DNA of 64,000 nucleotides from Rhizorhabdus wittichii RW1 (GCA_000016765.1 CP000699.1:4157501-4221500); one strand, 5' to 3'. Shown: positions 51,723-60,879, counted from the first letter of the stretch. The notes: generated by a model from the sequence alone, not told the origin. Program-made: numbers and translations.

Positions 51723-52559
51723 TCAGTTCTTCGACGCGTTGGGCGACCGGTTCTGGTCCTTGGCGGTCTTCTTGACCTCGCTTTTGCCCATGGCGGAGAC
51801 GAGGACGTTGCCCGATCCGTTGAAATTGGCGGCGGGCAGCGTCGCGGTCGCGTCGCCGACCTGCATCACCACCGACTGGACGGTTCCGCGCGCGGTCGAA
51901 CGGACGTCCTGCACCGTGCCGATCACCCGGCCGCGCGCGTCCTGCACGATCATGCCGGGGGCGACGTCGAAGCTGCCCGCCGCATTGGCGGCGGCGCTGC
52001 CGGCGAGCGCGAGCTGGCCGAGGCCGCCCGAGGCGTTGCCGGCGGCATTGCCCGATCCGGTGGCGCTGGCGGAGCTTGCGGCGCCCGCGGCATTGCCGGT
52101 CGCATTGCCGGCGAGGCCGGCGGCCTGACTGGCGGTCGATCGCGCGGTCGAGGCGACGCCGCCGACCGCGCCGCGCACCGCATCGGTGCCGACGAGTTGG
52201 GCATCGGCGCTGCCGCCGGCCGATCCGGTGGCGCCGGCGGTGGCGTTGTTGATCGTGCCGCCCAGGCTGCCGTCGGCATTGCCGCTGCCCGAAACCTTGC
52301 CGCTGCGGCGGTCGACCTTGCCGTTGCCGCGCGCCGAGACGGCGCTGTCGGCGCTGCCGGTCACGTCGGAGCCGAGCCGGCCGACGCTGCCGCCCAGGCT
52401 GCCCGAGCCGCCCAGCGTGCCGCCGACCATCCCGCCAATCCCGCCAAGGCCGCCACCCAGGCCACCGCCGAGTCCGCCGCCGCCCAGAAGCTGGGCGGGG
52501 GCCGGAGCGGCCATGATCGCAAGCGCGGTGATCGCGCTGCCCCAGAACATCGTCTTCAT
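51723..52559 (-). CDS. Glycine/alanine-rich secreted protein with PRC-barrel-like C-terminus
   Basis: Exported protein of 278 residues from ATG 52559. The signal peptide ends ...IMAAPAPAQ, giving a mature QLLGGGG start, then low-complexity Gly/Ser/Ala repeats (residues about 23-205: GGGLGGGLGGIGG, SGSLGGSVG, many GNA/AAG units). Residues 207-262 (VAPGMIVQDARGRVIGTVQDV...VVMQVGDATATLPAANF) look like a PRC-barrel surface domain. Function is unknown. It precedes no other gene on its strand except the transporter, and lies 110 bp after the S8 protease gene. Confidence 0.78.
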   Translation of the reverse strand: MKTMFWGSAITALAIMAAPAPAQLLGGGGLGGGLGGGLGGIGGMVGGTLGGSGSLGGSVGRLGSDVTGSADSAVSARGNGKVDRRSGKVSGSGNADGSLGGTINNATAGATGSAGGSADAQLVGTDAVRGAVGGVASTARSTASQAAGLAGNATGNAAGAASSASATGSGNAAGNASGGLGQLALAGSAAANAAGSFDVAPGMIVQDARGRVIGTVQDVRSTARGTVQSVVMQVGDATATLPAANFNGSGNVLVSAMGKSEVKKTAKDQNRSPNASKN

Positions 52560-52668
52560 CGCACTATCCTTTCCGTTACGGGCGGCGTCCGGCGCCGCTC
52601 GAAAAGGCAACGGGAGGCGTGGGACTTTTCATCCCGGCCGGCGAAGAAAAATTTATTCCGTCACGATC

Positions 52669-53934
52669 TCAATGCGTTGCGCAGTCAGCACAGACGATGC
52701 CGCGCCCGGTCAGCCGGCCCTTGCCGCGCGCCTCGGCGGCCAGCAGCGCGATCGCGCGGGCGCGGGCGGGCCGCTCCGTCGCCGCCAGCCGGGCGAGCCG
52801 CCCGGCGACGAAGGGGGCGGCATAGGATGTGCCGCGCACCGTTCCCGTCCCGCCGGCGGCGGTCGCCGCGCGCAGGCCCGCGCCGGGGGCGGCGAAGTCG
52901 AGATGGCGCGCCTTGCCCGCCTCGATCAGCGGCCGCCCGCGCGCGTCGACGCCGGTGACGGCGATCACCTGCGGATAGGAGGCGGGATAGGCGGGCGGAG
53001 CCGCCGCCCCGTCATTGCCGACCGCCGCGACGATCAGCATGCCGCGCCGGTCGGCGGCGGCGATCGCGCGGGCGAGCAGCGGATTGTCGGGGCCGGCGAG
53101 GCTGATGTTGACGATCGCGACGTCGCTGGTCGCGAACCAGCCGAGCGCGCGGGCGATGGCGAGCGCGCTGCCGCCCTTCGGGTCGCGCCCGAAGATGTCG
53201 GCGACGAGCAGCCGGCTCTGCGGGGAGACGCCGCGCACCGCGCCGCGCCCGACGAGGATCGAGGCGATCGCGGTGGCGTGGTCGCCGGGCGCGGGCGCGC
53301 CGGCCGCGAAACCGCGCTGGACGATGCCGGCGGGCAGTGCCGGATGCGCCGCGACGCCGCCGTCGATTAGGCCGATCGGCGCGCCGGGACCGCTGGATGG
53401 GACTGGGCCGGCGCCGCCCGCCCGGACCGGCGCGCCGCCGCTCGGCTGATAGATGGGGTTGGACTGGACCTCGGCGCCGGGCGCGAGTTGGCGGAGGCGG
53501 CGCTCGGCGCGGGCGAGGCTCATGCCCTCGGGCGTGCGCAGCCGCGCGGCGCGGATGTCGAGGCCGTCGATCGCCTCCTGTCCGGCCAGGGTGAAGCCGG
53601 CGGCGGCGGCGGCCCGCAACGCCTCGGGCGCGGGATCGACCAGGATCAGTTCGCCCTTCACCGCCGGATCGCCGCGCGCGTCGATGTCCAGCGCTTCGGG
53701 ATGCTGCCGCACCAGCGCGTCGAGCCGCACGATCCGCTGGCGCGCCAGCCGGTCGACCAGTCCGCCGGTGCGGTCGACCGTGTCGGACAGCGTGTCGCCG
53801 ACCGTCTCGCCGAGCCGGCCGAGGCCCTGCGTCGCCTGGCCGATCGCGCCGCCGACCGGGGGCAGCAGTTGCGCGACGGCGGTGCCGGCCATCGCGGTCA
53901 GCGCCGCCGCCACTATCGCCTTGCCGAAACGCAT
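52669..53934 (-). CDS. S8 family serine peptidase (subtilisin-like), secreted
   Basis: Secreted protease of 421 residues from ATG 53934. After the signal peptide (AIVAAALTAMAGTAVA) the mature part starts QLLPPVGG; residues 30-165 look like a helical prodomain. The catalytic triad is D191 (GLIDGGV), H219 (GDHATAIASIL) and S370 (GTSYAAPFVAG), with N307 (AAVGND) as oxyanion hole. The C-terminus has a CADC pair. It faces an ECF sigma/anti-sigma operon across 131 bp, suggesting the protease is a target or a trigger of that signalling pathway. Confidence 0.92.
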   Translation of the reverse strand: MRFGKAIVAAALTAMAGTAVAQLLPPVGGAIGQATQGLGRLGETVGDTLSDTVDRTGGLVDRLARQRIVRLDALVRQHPEALDIDARGDPAVKGELILVDPAPEALRAAAAAGFTLAGQEAIDGLDIRAARLRTPEGMSLARAERRLRQLAPGAEVQSNPIYQPSGGAPVRAGGAGPVPSSGPGAPIGLIDGGVAAHPALPAGIVQRGFAAGAPAPGDHATAIASILVGRGAVRGVSPQSRLLVADIFGRDPKGGSALAIARALGWFATSDVAIVNISLAGPDNPLLARAIAAADRRGMLIVAAVGNDGAAAPPAYPASYPQVIAVTGVDARGRPLIEAGKARHLDFAAPGAGLRAATAAGGTGTVRGTSYAAPFVAGRLARLAATERPARARAIALLAAEARGKGRLTGRGIVCADCATH

Positions 53935-53995
53935 CGGGATCGACTTCCTTTCATAGCCGTTATGATCAACGGATGTCGTCGCATCGGGTTGCATG

Positions 53996-54027
53996 GGATG
54001 AAACGGGCGAGGTCATCCGTTTCATCC
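53996..54027. promoter_or_regulatory. Perfect 11-bp inverted repeat between S8 protease and ECF sigma genes
   Basis: GGATGAAACGG (53996-54006) and CCGTTTCATCC (54017-54027) are exact inverted copies 10 bp apart. Read on either strand the arm GATGAAAC looks like an ECF -35 element, and CGTTT follows on each strand like an ECF -10, though only 13 bp on. It fits a shared, symmetric promoter or operator. Role is inference. Confidence 0.55.
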
Positions 54028-54065
54028 TCGAGGCGGTCGATGGGACGGAGCTGAGGACCAGCGAT

Positions 54066-54557
54066 GTGACCGAGTTCGAACGTGCGTTGCTCGATCTGCT
54101 GCCGCGATTGCGACGGTTCGCGCGCGCGCTCGCCATCGACGCGGCCGACGCCGACGATCTCTGCCAGATCGCGCTCGAACGCGCGCTCAAGGCGGAGGCG
54201 CAGTGGGAAAAGGGCAGCAGGCTGGATTCGTGGATGTACAGGATCATGCGCAATTGCTGGATTGACGAGGTGCGCGCGCGCAAGCGCCGGTCGGAGACTT
54301 TCGTCGCCGAGGAGGAAGGGCTTGCGGTGGGCGAGGCCGACGATCGCCGGATCGAGGCGCGGGTCGAACTGGGCCATGTCGACCGCGCGATGGCGGCGCT
54401 GCCGCCCGAGCAGCGCGAGGTGATCGCGCTGATCCTGGTCGAGGGGCTGGCCTATAGGGAAGCGGCCGAACTGCTCGACCTGCCGATGGGGACGATCACC
54501 TCGCGGCTGGTGCGCGGGCGGCAGGCGCTGATGGAGATGCTGGGAGAAGCGGCATGA
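54066..54557 (+). CDS. ECF-family RNA polymerase sigma factor
   Basis: Sigma-70 family factor. GTG 54066, eight bases after GAGGA, gives 163 residues; ATG 53973 would add 31 residues and cover the inverted repeat, and has no ribosome-binding site. Region 2 reads LPRLRRFARALAIDAADADDLCQIALERAL and WMYRIMRNCWIDEVRARKRR; region 4 has LPPEQREVIALILVEGLAYREAAELLDLPMGTITSRLVRGRQAL. Its stop overlaps the anti-sigma start (ATGA). It probably drives the protease and glycine-rich genes opposite and its own operon. Confidence 0.9.
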   Translation: MTEFERALLDLLPRLRRFARALAIDAADADDLCQIALERALKAEAQWEKGSRLDSWMYRIMRNCWIDEVRARKRRSETFVAEEEGLAVGEADDRRIEARVELGHVDRAMAALPPEQREVIALILVEGLAYREAAELLDLPMGTITSRLVRGRQALMEMLGEAA

Positions 54558-55255
54558 CCGAGGATCAGATCATCGCCTATGTCGACGGCGAACTCGGCCC
54601 GATCGAGGCGCTGCGCTTCGAACGGGCGATGGAGGCCGACGCGGCGCTGGCCGCCGCGGTCGGGCGGCATCGCACGCTGCGCGACCGGATCGCCGGCCAT
54701 TTCGCGCCGGTCGCCGAGGAGTCGGTCCCCGCGCGCCTCGCGGCGACGCTCGACCCGTCGTCCAATGTCGTCGCCTTTCCGGCCCGGCCGCGCCGCTGGT
54801 CCGATGCGGGCGGGCGCTACGCCGCGATCGCGGCGACGCTGGTGGCGGGGCTGGTGCTGGGACAGCTGCTGCCGCGCGGGCCCGCCGCGCCGATCGGCGA
54901 GCGGGGCGGCGCGATCATGGCGCAGGGCGGGCTCGCCGCCGCGCTCGACAGGGACCTCGCCGCGGCGCCGGGGGAGGGAAGCTACCGGATCGGCGTCAGC
55001 TTCGTCAGCCGCGACCGGCGCTATTGCCGGACCTTCAGCGGCGATGCCGGCGCGGGGCTGGGTTGCCATGGGCCGGAGGGCTGGACGCTGGTCCGCTTCG
55101 TCGCCGGGACCGGCGGCGAGGGGCAAGGCGCCTATCGCCAGGCGGGCAGCGCCTCGGCCGACATGCTCGAGGCGGCCCAGGCGATGATGGCGGGCGACCC
55201 GCTCGACGCCGATGGCGAGCGGCGCGCGCGCGACTCGGGCTGGCACCTGCGATGA
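54554..55255 (+). CDS. Anti-sigma factor (membrane)
   Basis: Putative inner-membrane anti-sigma of 233 residues, coupled to the sigma gene by ATGA. The cytoplasmic N-terminal part MTEDQIIAYVDGELGPIEALRFERAM looks like an anti-sigma helix bundle without the zinc HxxxCxxC signature. A single membrane helix (YAAIAATLVAGLVLGQLL, about 89-106) precedes a periplasmic domain with two cysteines (RRYCRTFSG, LGCHGPEG) that could pair. Signal-dependent release by redox or proteolysis is a reasonable guess. Confidence 0.85.
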   Translation: MTEDQIIAYVDGELGPIEALRFERAMEADAALAAAVGRHRTLRDRIAGHFAPVAEESVPARLAATLDPSSNVVAFPARPRRWSDAGGRYAAIAATLVAGLVLGQLLPRGPAAPIGERGGAIMAQGGLAAALDRDLAAAPGEGSYRIGVSFVSRDRRYCRTFSGDAGAGLGCHGPEGWTLVRFVAGTGGEGQGAYRQAGSASADMLEAAQAMMAGDPLDADGERRARDSGWHLR

Positions 55256-55361
55256 ACCCAGGCTGACATATCGGGCCGACATTCGTTGCAATGCTGAAAT
55301 ATGGCGGCAAGGAAAAGGCGCGAGGGAGGCGCGACGTCCCTCTTGCGGAAGGATATCGCGC

Positions 55362-55574
55362 ATGCCGCTCCAGCCGGCTCGCGCCGCCTCTAAAGGCGCT
55401 GTCCCGTTCAAGGCCAGCGCGATCGGTTGCGAGAATGGCCGCCATTCGGCGGTCAGCGCCAGCAAGGTCGAGATCAACGGCGTCGTCCACGCCGTCTGCC
55501 GCCATTGCGGCTGCGAGCTGATGCGTCTCGGCGCCTCGCGCCGCTGGTTCCGCACCGGGCAGATGGGCGGCTGA
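55362..55574 (+). CDS. Small zinc-ribbon-like protein
   Basis: A 70-residue protein from ATG 55362 (GGAAGGAT about eight bases ahead). The core reads [14 protein letters not shown]...[17 protein letters not shown]: three cysteines in CRHCGC plus a CENGRH pair resemble a small zinc-binding knuckle. Basic ends (RRWFRTGQ) could bind nucleic acid. Not recognised further. It ends just before a perfect 11-bp hairpin, so it looks like its own short transcript. Confidence 0.6.
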   Translation: MPLQPARAASKGAVPFKASAIGCENGRHSAVSASKVEINGVVHAVCRHCGCELMRLGASRRWFRTGQMGG

Positions 55575-55577
55575 CGG

Positions 55578-55605
55578 CATCTGTTCCTTGGAGGAACAGA
55601 TGTTT
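55578..55605 (+). terminator. Hairpin terminator between zinc-ribbon gene and glcB
   Basis: CATCTGTTCCT and AGGAACAGATG form an 11-bp stem with a three-base loop (TGG), followed by TTT. The AT-rich stretch after it (TTTCAAATATTATCCC) is likely part of the glcB promoter. Confidence 0.7.
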
Positions 55606-55681
55606 CAAATATTATCCCAATAGTGTGGAATGCCGGCTTGCGCTAAGCCCCGCCCATCCATTTTTCGACAGCGAGGCGGCG

Positions 55682-57784
55682 ATGAGCGACATGATCGACA
55701 GGGCGGGACTCATGGTGGCGGACGCGCTCGTCCGGTTCATCGAGGATCGCGCGCTGCCCGGCACCGGGCTGGACGCCGCGGCCTTCTGGACCGGCGCGGC
55801 GGCGATCTTCGCGCGCTTCGTCCCGGAGAATCGGGCGCTGCTCGCCACCCGCGACGATCTCCAGGCGAAGATCGACGCCTGGCACCAGGCGCGCGCCAGC
55901 AAGCCGGTCGACCCGGCCGAGTATCGGGCGTTCCTGACCGAGATCGGCTATCTCGTCCCCGAGCCCGCGCCGTTCGCGGTCGGCACCGCCAATGTCGATG
56001 CCGAGCTGGCGACGATGGCGGGCCCGCAGCTCGTCGTGCCGATCCTCAACGCCCGCTTCCTGCTCAACGCCGCCAATGCGCGCTGGGGCAGCCTCTATGA
56101 TGCGCTCTACGGCACCGACGCGATCCCGGGCGCGGCCGCCGGCAAGGGCTATGACGCCGCGCGCGGCGCGCAGGTGATCGCCTGGGCCAAGGGCTTCCTT
56201 GACCAGGCGGTGCCGCTGGCGTCGGGGCGCTGGGCCGACTGGACGGGCGGCGACCTCGCGCTCGCCGATCCGGCGCAGCTTGCCGGCCGCGCGGGCGACA
56301 ATCTGCTGTTCCGCCACAACGGCCTGCATATCGAGGTGGTGATCGACCGTGGCCATGCGATCGGCAAGGACGATCCCGCCGGGATCGCCGACGTCATCCT
56401 CGAATCGGCGCTGACGACGATCTGCGACCTCGAGGATTCGATCGCGGCGGTCGACGCCGAGGACAAGGTTGCCGCCTATGCCAACTGGCTCGGCCTGATG
56501 AAGGGCGACCTGGAGGACACGTTCGAGAAGGGCGGGGCGATGATGACCCGCCGCCTCAACGGGGACCGCGGCTACACCGCGCCCGACGGCGCCGGCTTCA
56601 CCCTGCCGGGCCGCAGCCTGTTGTTCGTCCGCAATGTCGGCCATCTGATGACGACTCCGGCGGTGCTGCTCGCTGACGGATCGGAAGCGCCGGAGGGCAT
56701 CCTCGACGGCATCGTCACCAGCCTGATCGCGCTGCATGACCTGAAGGGCCTCGGCAGCCACCGCAACAGCGCCAGGGGCTCGGTCTACATCGTCAAGCCG
56801 AAGATGCACGGGCCGGACGAGGCCGCTTTCACCAACCGCCTGTTCGACGCGATCGAGGACCTGCTCGGCATGGCGCGCCACACGCTCAAGGTCGGCGTGA
56901 TGGACGAGGAGCGCCGCACCTCGGCCAACCTCGCCGCCTGCATCGCGGCGGTGAAGGACCGGATCATGTTCATCAACACCGGCTTCCTCGATCGCACCGG
57001 CGACGAGATGCACACCTCGATGCGGGCCGGTCCGATGATCCGCAAGGGCGACATGAAGGCCAGCGACTGGATCGCCGCCTATGAGGACCGCAACGTCCAG
57101 ATCGGCCTCGCCTGCGGACTGTCGGGCAAGGCGCAGATCGGCAAGGGCATGTGGGCCGCGCCCGACAAGATGGCCGACATGCTCGCCCAGAAGATCGGCC
57201 ATCCGAAGACCGGCGCCAACACCGCCTGGGTGCCGTCCCCGACCGCCGCGACGCTGCACGCGACCCATTATCACGCGGTCGACGTGTTCGGCCGGCAGGC
57301 GGAACGCAAGGCCGAGCCGGTCGCGAGCATCGACCGGCTGCTGGCCATCCCGGTCGCGGCGGGCAAGAACTGGAGCCCCGACGAGGTCCGCGCCGAGCTC
57401 GACAACAACGCCCAGGGCATCCTCGGCTATGTCGTCCGCTGGGTCGACCAGGGCGTCGGCTGCTCGAAGGTGCCCGATATCCACGACGTCGGCCTGATGG
57501 AGGACCGCGCTACGCTGCGCATCTCGTCGCAGCACATGGCGAACTGGATGCTGCACGGCGTCGCCACCGCCGAGGAGATCGACGCCGCGCTCAGGCGCAT
57601 GGCCGCCAAGGTCGACGCGCAGAACGCCGGCGATCCGCTCTATCGGCCGATGGCCGGGAACGAGGACCGCAGCCTCGCCTATCAGGCCGCCCGCGCACTG
57701 GTGTTCGAGGGCGTCGAGCAGCCCAACGGCTATACCGAGCCGCTGCTCCACAGCTTCCGGCAAAAGGTGAAGGCGGCGGCCTGA
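55682..57784 (+). CDS. glcB: Malate synthase G
   Basis: Condenses glyoxylate with acetyl-CoA to malate in the glyoxylate bypass; 700 residues from ATG 55682, near the usual ~720. The N-terminal [22 protein letters not shown] and the central TIM-barrel motifs [17 protein letters not shown]-type ([18 protein letters not shown]), [18 protein letters not shown] and [16 protein letters not shown] are present, with [16 protein letters not shown]-like catalytic Arg/Glu/Asp sites. It would let the cell use acetyl-CoA from the beta-oxidation genes earlier in the window. No isocitrate lyase gene is within the window. Confidence 0.96.
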   Translation: MSDMIDRAGLMVADALVRFIEDRALPGTGLDAAAFWTGAAAIFARFVPENRALLATRDDLQAKIDAWHQARASKPVDPAEYRAFLTEIGYLVPEPAPFAVGTANVDAELATMAGPQLVVPILNARFLLNAANARWGSLYDALYGTDAIPGAAAGKGYDAARGAQVIAWAKGFLDQAVPLASGRWADWTGGDLALADPAQLAGRAGDNLLFRHNGLHIEVVIDRGHAIGKDDPAGIADVILESALTTICDLEDSIAAVDAEDKVAAYANWLGLMKGDLEDTFEKGGAMMTRRLNGDRGYTAPDGAGFTLPGRSLLFVRNVGHLMTTPAVLLADGSEAPEGILDGIVTSLIALHDLKGLGSHRNSARGSVYIVKPKMHGPDEAAFTNRLFDAIEDLLGMARHTLKVGVMDEERRTSANLAACIAAVKDRIMFINTGFLDRTGDEMHTSMRAGPMIRKGDMKASDWIAAYEDRNVQIGLACGLSGKAQIGKGMWAAPDKMADMLAQKIGHPKTGANTAWVPSPTAATLHATHYHAVDVFGRQAERKAEPVASIDRLLAIPVAAGKNWSPDEVRAELDNNAQGILGYVVRWVDQGVGCSKVPDIHDVGLMEDRATLRISSQHMANWMLHGVATAEEIDAALRRMAAKVDAQNAGDPLYRPMAGNEDRSLAYQAARALVFEGVEQPNGYTEPLLHSFRQKVKAAA

Positions 57785-57812
57785 GCGCCGCTCGCCCGCT
57801 TTCCTTCTCTTC

Positions 57813-57905
57813 CGTCATTCCCGCGAAAGCGGGAATCCATGGACGGCGGCACCTTCGTCAAAAAGCGCCCCGTGACCGTGGATTCCCGCTTTCGCGGGAA
57901 TGACG
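57813..57905. repeat. Dispersed intergenic palindrome, family C copy 3
   Basis: CGTCATTCCCGCGAAAGCGGGAAT and its inverted copy ATTCCCGCTTTCGCGGGAATGACG lie about 45 bp apart between the converging glcB and EF-hand genes. The arm differs from the other copies only in compensating stem pairs. Confidence 0.88.
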
Positions 57906-57940
57906 ATGAGGGCGGGCCAGGGGAGGAAGGGTCCCTAGGC

Positions 57941-58336
57941 TCACTTCATGAACAGCATCGCCACCGACTGCTCGGCGACGCTGGCGACGCCGTCGCGGTT
58001 GGCGTCGGCCATGTCGAACAGGCCGAGCGGGCGGGCCTGCGCCTCGGCGAGGCTGACCTTGCCGTCGCCGTTGGTGTCGCATTTGTCGAACCAGCTCCGC
58101 CCGATATGGGTCAGGCCGCGGCCCTGGTCGGGCTGGGCGTTCTGGAGCTCGCGATAGCGCTCGAACTCGGCGGGGCTGACGAAGCCGTTCCTGTCGGCGT
58201 CCATCTCGGCGAACTGCTTCTTGGCGACGGCGGCGACCTCGGCGCGGGTGATCGGGCGCTGGCCGAGCTCGAGCCCGGCATGGGCCGCGCTCGCGGCGGA
58301 CAGCGAAAGCAAAGCAACGAACATCAAGCGGGTCAT
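57941..58336 (-). CDS. EF-hand calcium-binding secreted protein
   Basis: Exported protein of 131 residues: signal peptide TRLMFVALLSLSAASAAHA, then three EF-hand loops, DADRNGFVSPAEF, DTNGDGKVSLAEA and DANRDGVASVAEQ. The third is atypical at the last position. It may sense or buffer calcium in the periplasm; partner unknown. A 206-bp gap with palindromes separates it from the upstream TonB-like gene. Confidence 0.88.
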   Translation of the reverse strand: MTRLMFVALLSLSAASAAHAGLELGQRPITRAEVAAVAKKQFAEMDADRNGFVSPAEFERYRELQNAQPDQGRGLTHIGRSWFDKCDTNGDGKVSLAEAQARPLGLFDMADANRDGVASVAEQSVAMLFMK

Positions 58337-58372
58337 GGTTTCGATCCCATGGTGACAACGCGGTTGCGCCTA

Positions 58373-58476
58373 GACCTTGATCGTTTCAGGCTGAATCAGC
58401 CTGAAACGTGAATCAAGGTCTCAACACTTTGAATAGAGCCTGATTCACGCCATCGGCGGAAGCGCAAAGCGCTTCC
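58373..58476. repeat. Palindrome cluster upstream of EF-hand gene
   Basis: CGTTTCAGGCTGA and TCAGCCTGAAACG (58382-58408) are a perfect 13-bp inverted repeat with one base between them, flanked by GACCTTGA and ATCAAGGTC. GGAAGCGC-AAA-GCGCTTCC follows at 58458-58476. The rest of the 206-bp gap between the two genes shows nothing else I can name. Confidence 0.75.
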
Positions 58477-58542
58477 ACCTCAGACGATCAGGCTCTAGCG
58501 GGGATCAACTGACCGGGGCCTGAATGGGTTGCCCGGTGGGGG

Positions 58543-59265
58543 TTACTTCACCACGCCGACCTGGAAATCGAACAGGATGCGGACCCAGACGCCCATCTGC
58601 GGCTTGCCGCCGATCCGGGGCGGGCGGATCTTGAACTGCCACGCCGCCTGCCGCAGCGCGCGCGCCAGCCCCGATCCGCGCGGCGATTCGCCCAGCTCCT
58701 GGCAATCCTCGACCCGGTAGTTGGGCACCGTCCGGCAGGCGATCATGCCCCAGCCGGCCTGCCGCTGCTCCTTGATATAGAAGGCCATCTCGGCCGTGGT
58801 CGGCTCGACATACCAGTCGGCAGGGTAGAGCTTCTCGCCGCCGGGGCCTTCGCCCGGCCCCTCGCCCTCGCCGCTGCCGACGTCGGCGGCGCCGGGCGCG
58901 CTGTCGGCGCGCTGCGGATGGATCTTGGAGATGTCGCTCGCCCGGAACACCTCCGAGCTGACGATCATCATCTTGAGCGGGGTCGGGGGAGGCGGCGGCA
59001 GCGGCGGCGGGGGCGGCGTCTTCTCGGTTTCCCGGCGCTGGGCGCGCGCCGACGCCGCGGGCTTGGGCGCGGGATTCTCGGAAAAGGACAGCAGCGGGAA
59101 GCTCTTCAGCTCGGGCGTCAGCTTCCGCAGGGTCGCCGGGGTCAGCGACATCAGCAGCAGGAAGCCCAATATGTGGACGATGATCGCCAGCACGATGCCG
59201 GTCGCCCGCCGCCCCAGCAGGTCGTGGCGTCTCATCCATGCGGGGGAGGGAATGGGCAGGCGCAT
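58543..59265 (-). CDS. TonB-like energy transducer protein
   Basis: Membrane-anchored protein of 240 residues from ATG 59265 (AGGA five bases ahead; longer starts exist). One helix near the N-terminus (TGIVLAIIVHILGFLLLMSL) is followed by a Pro-rich spacer (TPPPPPLPPPPPTPLK) and a C-terminal region ending RPPRIGGKPQMGVWVRILFDFQV, like a TonB C-terminal strand set. No ExbB/ExbD gene is near. It may be a dedicated TonB or a TonB-like periplasmic linker; assignment is by architecture. Confidence 0.6.
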   Translation of the reverse strand: MRLPIPSPAWMRRHDLLGRRATGIVLAIIVHILGFLLLMSLTPATLRKLTPELKSFPLLSFSENPAPKPAASARAQRRETEKTPPPPPLPPPPPTPLKMMIVSSEVFRASDISKIHPQRADSAPGAADVGSGEGEGPGEGPGGEKLYPADWYVEPTTAEMAFYIKEQRQAGWGMIACRTVPNYRVEDCQELGESPRGSGLARALRQAAWQFKIRPPRIGGKPQMGVWVRILFDFQVGVVK

Positions 59266-59406
59266 AGGCTGGTCCTGCACGGCGGGTCGAAGGCCGGCGG
59301 CGAGAGGGTCGGTTGGCGGCCTCGGGCCGGGCGCGGTCACGCCTTTACCCGGCAGTCCTGTGCCGATCAACCGGCCGCCGTCATGCGGTCCGACGGAACG
59401 GCGCCG

Positions 59407-60879
59407 TCATCGTTTAGGGTGCGAAACTGACAACAGGCTGAATGAATCGCCAGATGTGTCGATCAACTGGTCCCCGCCCAGCGCCTGGTAGAGCGTCACC
59501 AGATTCTGCGCCTTGAGCAGCCGCGCCTGGGCCAGCGTGCGCGCGGCGCCATAGGCGGTGCGCTGCGCATCGAGCATGTTCAGATAGGGATCGATGCCCT
59601 CGCGGTAGCGGGCATTGGCGAGGAACAGCGAATCGCGGGCCGACGCGTCGAGCTTGGTGCTGGCGGCGAGCTGCCGGTCGATCGTCGCGCGCCGCGCCAG
59701 CGCGTCGGCGACGTCGCGGAAGGCCGACTGGATCGCCTTCTGGTAATTGGCGAGCGCCAGGTCGCGCTGCGCCTTCGAGTAGCGCAGATTGCCGAGATTG
59801 GCGCCGCCGTCGAAGATCGGCAGCGTCGCCGAGGGGGCGACGCTCCAGGTGAAGGCGCTGCCCTGGAAGAGGCTCGACAGCGCGCTGCTGGCGAAGCCGG
59901 CGAGCGCGGTCAGGCCGATGCGCGGGAAGAAGGCGGCCCGCGCCGCGCCGATCCGGGCATTGGCCGCCCGCAGCGCATATTCGCTTTCGACCACGTCCGG
60001 CCGGCGCAGCAGGATCGACGAGTCGAGTCCGGCCGGCACCTCGGCGAGCTGGCCGTCGAGGCTCTCGATCGAGGCCGGCAGCAGATCGTCCTCGATCGCC
60101 GCGCCGACGAGGAGCTGAAGCGCGTTGCGGTCCTGCGCGACGGCGGTCTCCAGGCTGGCCTCGTCGGCCTCGGCCTGGGCCAGCACGGTTTCGGCCTGCC
60201 GCAGGTCGGTGCGCGGGGCGACGCCGCCCTTGAGCAGCGCCTGGGTCAGCTCGACGCTCCTGGCCGCGCTGGTCCGGGTCTCGGTGGCGATGGCGAGCAG
60301 GCTGCGGTCGGCGGCGAGCGCCAGATAGGCGTTGGCGACCCCGGCGACGAGGCTGAGGCGGGCGCCACGCTGGGCCGCCTCGCTGCCGAGATAGGTGTCG
60401 AACGCGGCGTTGTTCAGGCTGCGGAGCCGGCCGAACAGGTCGATCTCCCAGCTTACCCCCAGATCGGCATTGTAGGTGGTGCGCCGGCCGCCGGTGCTCG
60501 CGCCGTTGCCGCTTCCGCCCGTCGCGCCGCTGCCCGTGCCGCCGCGCGTCTCGTTCGAGCTGTCGCCGATGGTGAGGCCGGCCGATCCGTCGAGCTGGGG
60601 CAGGAGGTCGGCGCGCGCGACCGTCACCAGCGCGCGGGCGGACCGGACATTGGCCAGCGCGGCCTTGAGGTCCTGGTTGTTGGCGAGCGCCCGGTCGATC
60701 AGCGTGACCAGCCGGGGGTCGCGGAATATCTCGCGATAGTCGAGCCTGGCGGGCGCCTCGCCCTGGCCGGCGTCGGGCAGGGCGGCGGGGACGGCGGGCG
60801 CCGGCCGGTGATAGGCCGGCTCGAAGCTGCACGCCGCGAGCGCGGTCATCGTCAGCAGCGCGGCGGCGCGGCGGATCAT
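59407..60879 (-). CDS. RND efflux system outer membrane lipoprotein (OprM-type)
   Basis: Outer membrane channel of 490 residues. A lipoprotein signal ends in the lipobox LAAC (C17). The two-fold NodT/OprM repeat is visible: LVTLIDRALANNQDLKAALANVRSARALVTVARADLLPQLDG and the second DVADALARRATIDRQL...LFLANARYREGIDPYLNMLDAQRTAYGA. It should form a TolC-like trimer accepting substrates from the pump gene that precedes it on the strand; their ends overlap by four bases (ATGA). Confidence 0.93.
   Translation of the reverse strand: MIRRAAALLTMTALAACSFEPAYHRPAPAVPAALPDAGQGEAPARLDYREIFRDPRLVTLIDRALANNQDLKAALANVRSARALVTVARADLLPQLDGSAGLTIGDSSNETRGGTGSGATGGSGNGASTGGRRTTYNADLGVSWEIDLFGRLRSLNNAAFDTYLGSEAAQRGARLSLVAGVANAYLALAADRSLLAIATETRTSAARSVELTQALLKGGVAPRTDLRQAETVLAQAEADEASLETAVAQDRNALQLLVGAAIEDDLLPASIESLDGQLAEVPAGLDSSILLRRPDVVESEYALRAANARIGAARAAFFPRIGLTALAGFASSALSSLFQGSAFTWSVAPSATLPIFDGGANLGNLRYSKAQRDLALANYQKAIQSAFRDVADALARRATIDRQLAASTKLDASARDSLFLANARYREGIDPYLNMLDAQRTAYGAARTLAQARLLKAQNLVTLYQALGGDQLIDTSGDSFSLLSVSHPKR

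Noticed and set aside
51723-52559. Glycine-rich protein as a PE-PGRS-like or phage-tail protein
   Set aside because: No PE/PPE or tail domain; it has a Sec signal peptide and a PRC-like end, and the region has no phage genes.
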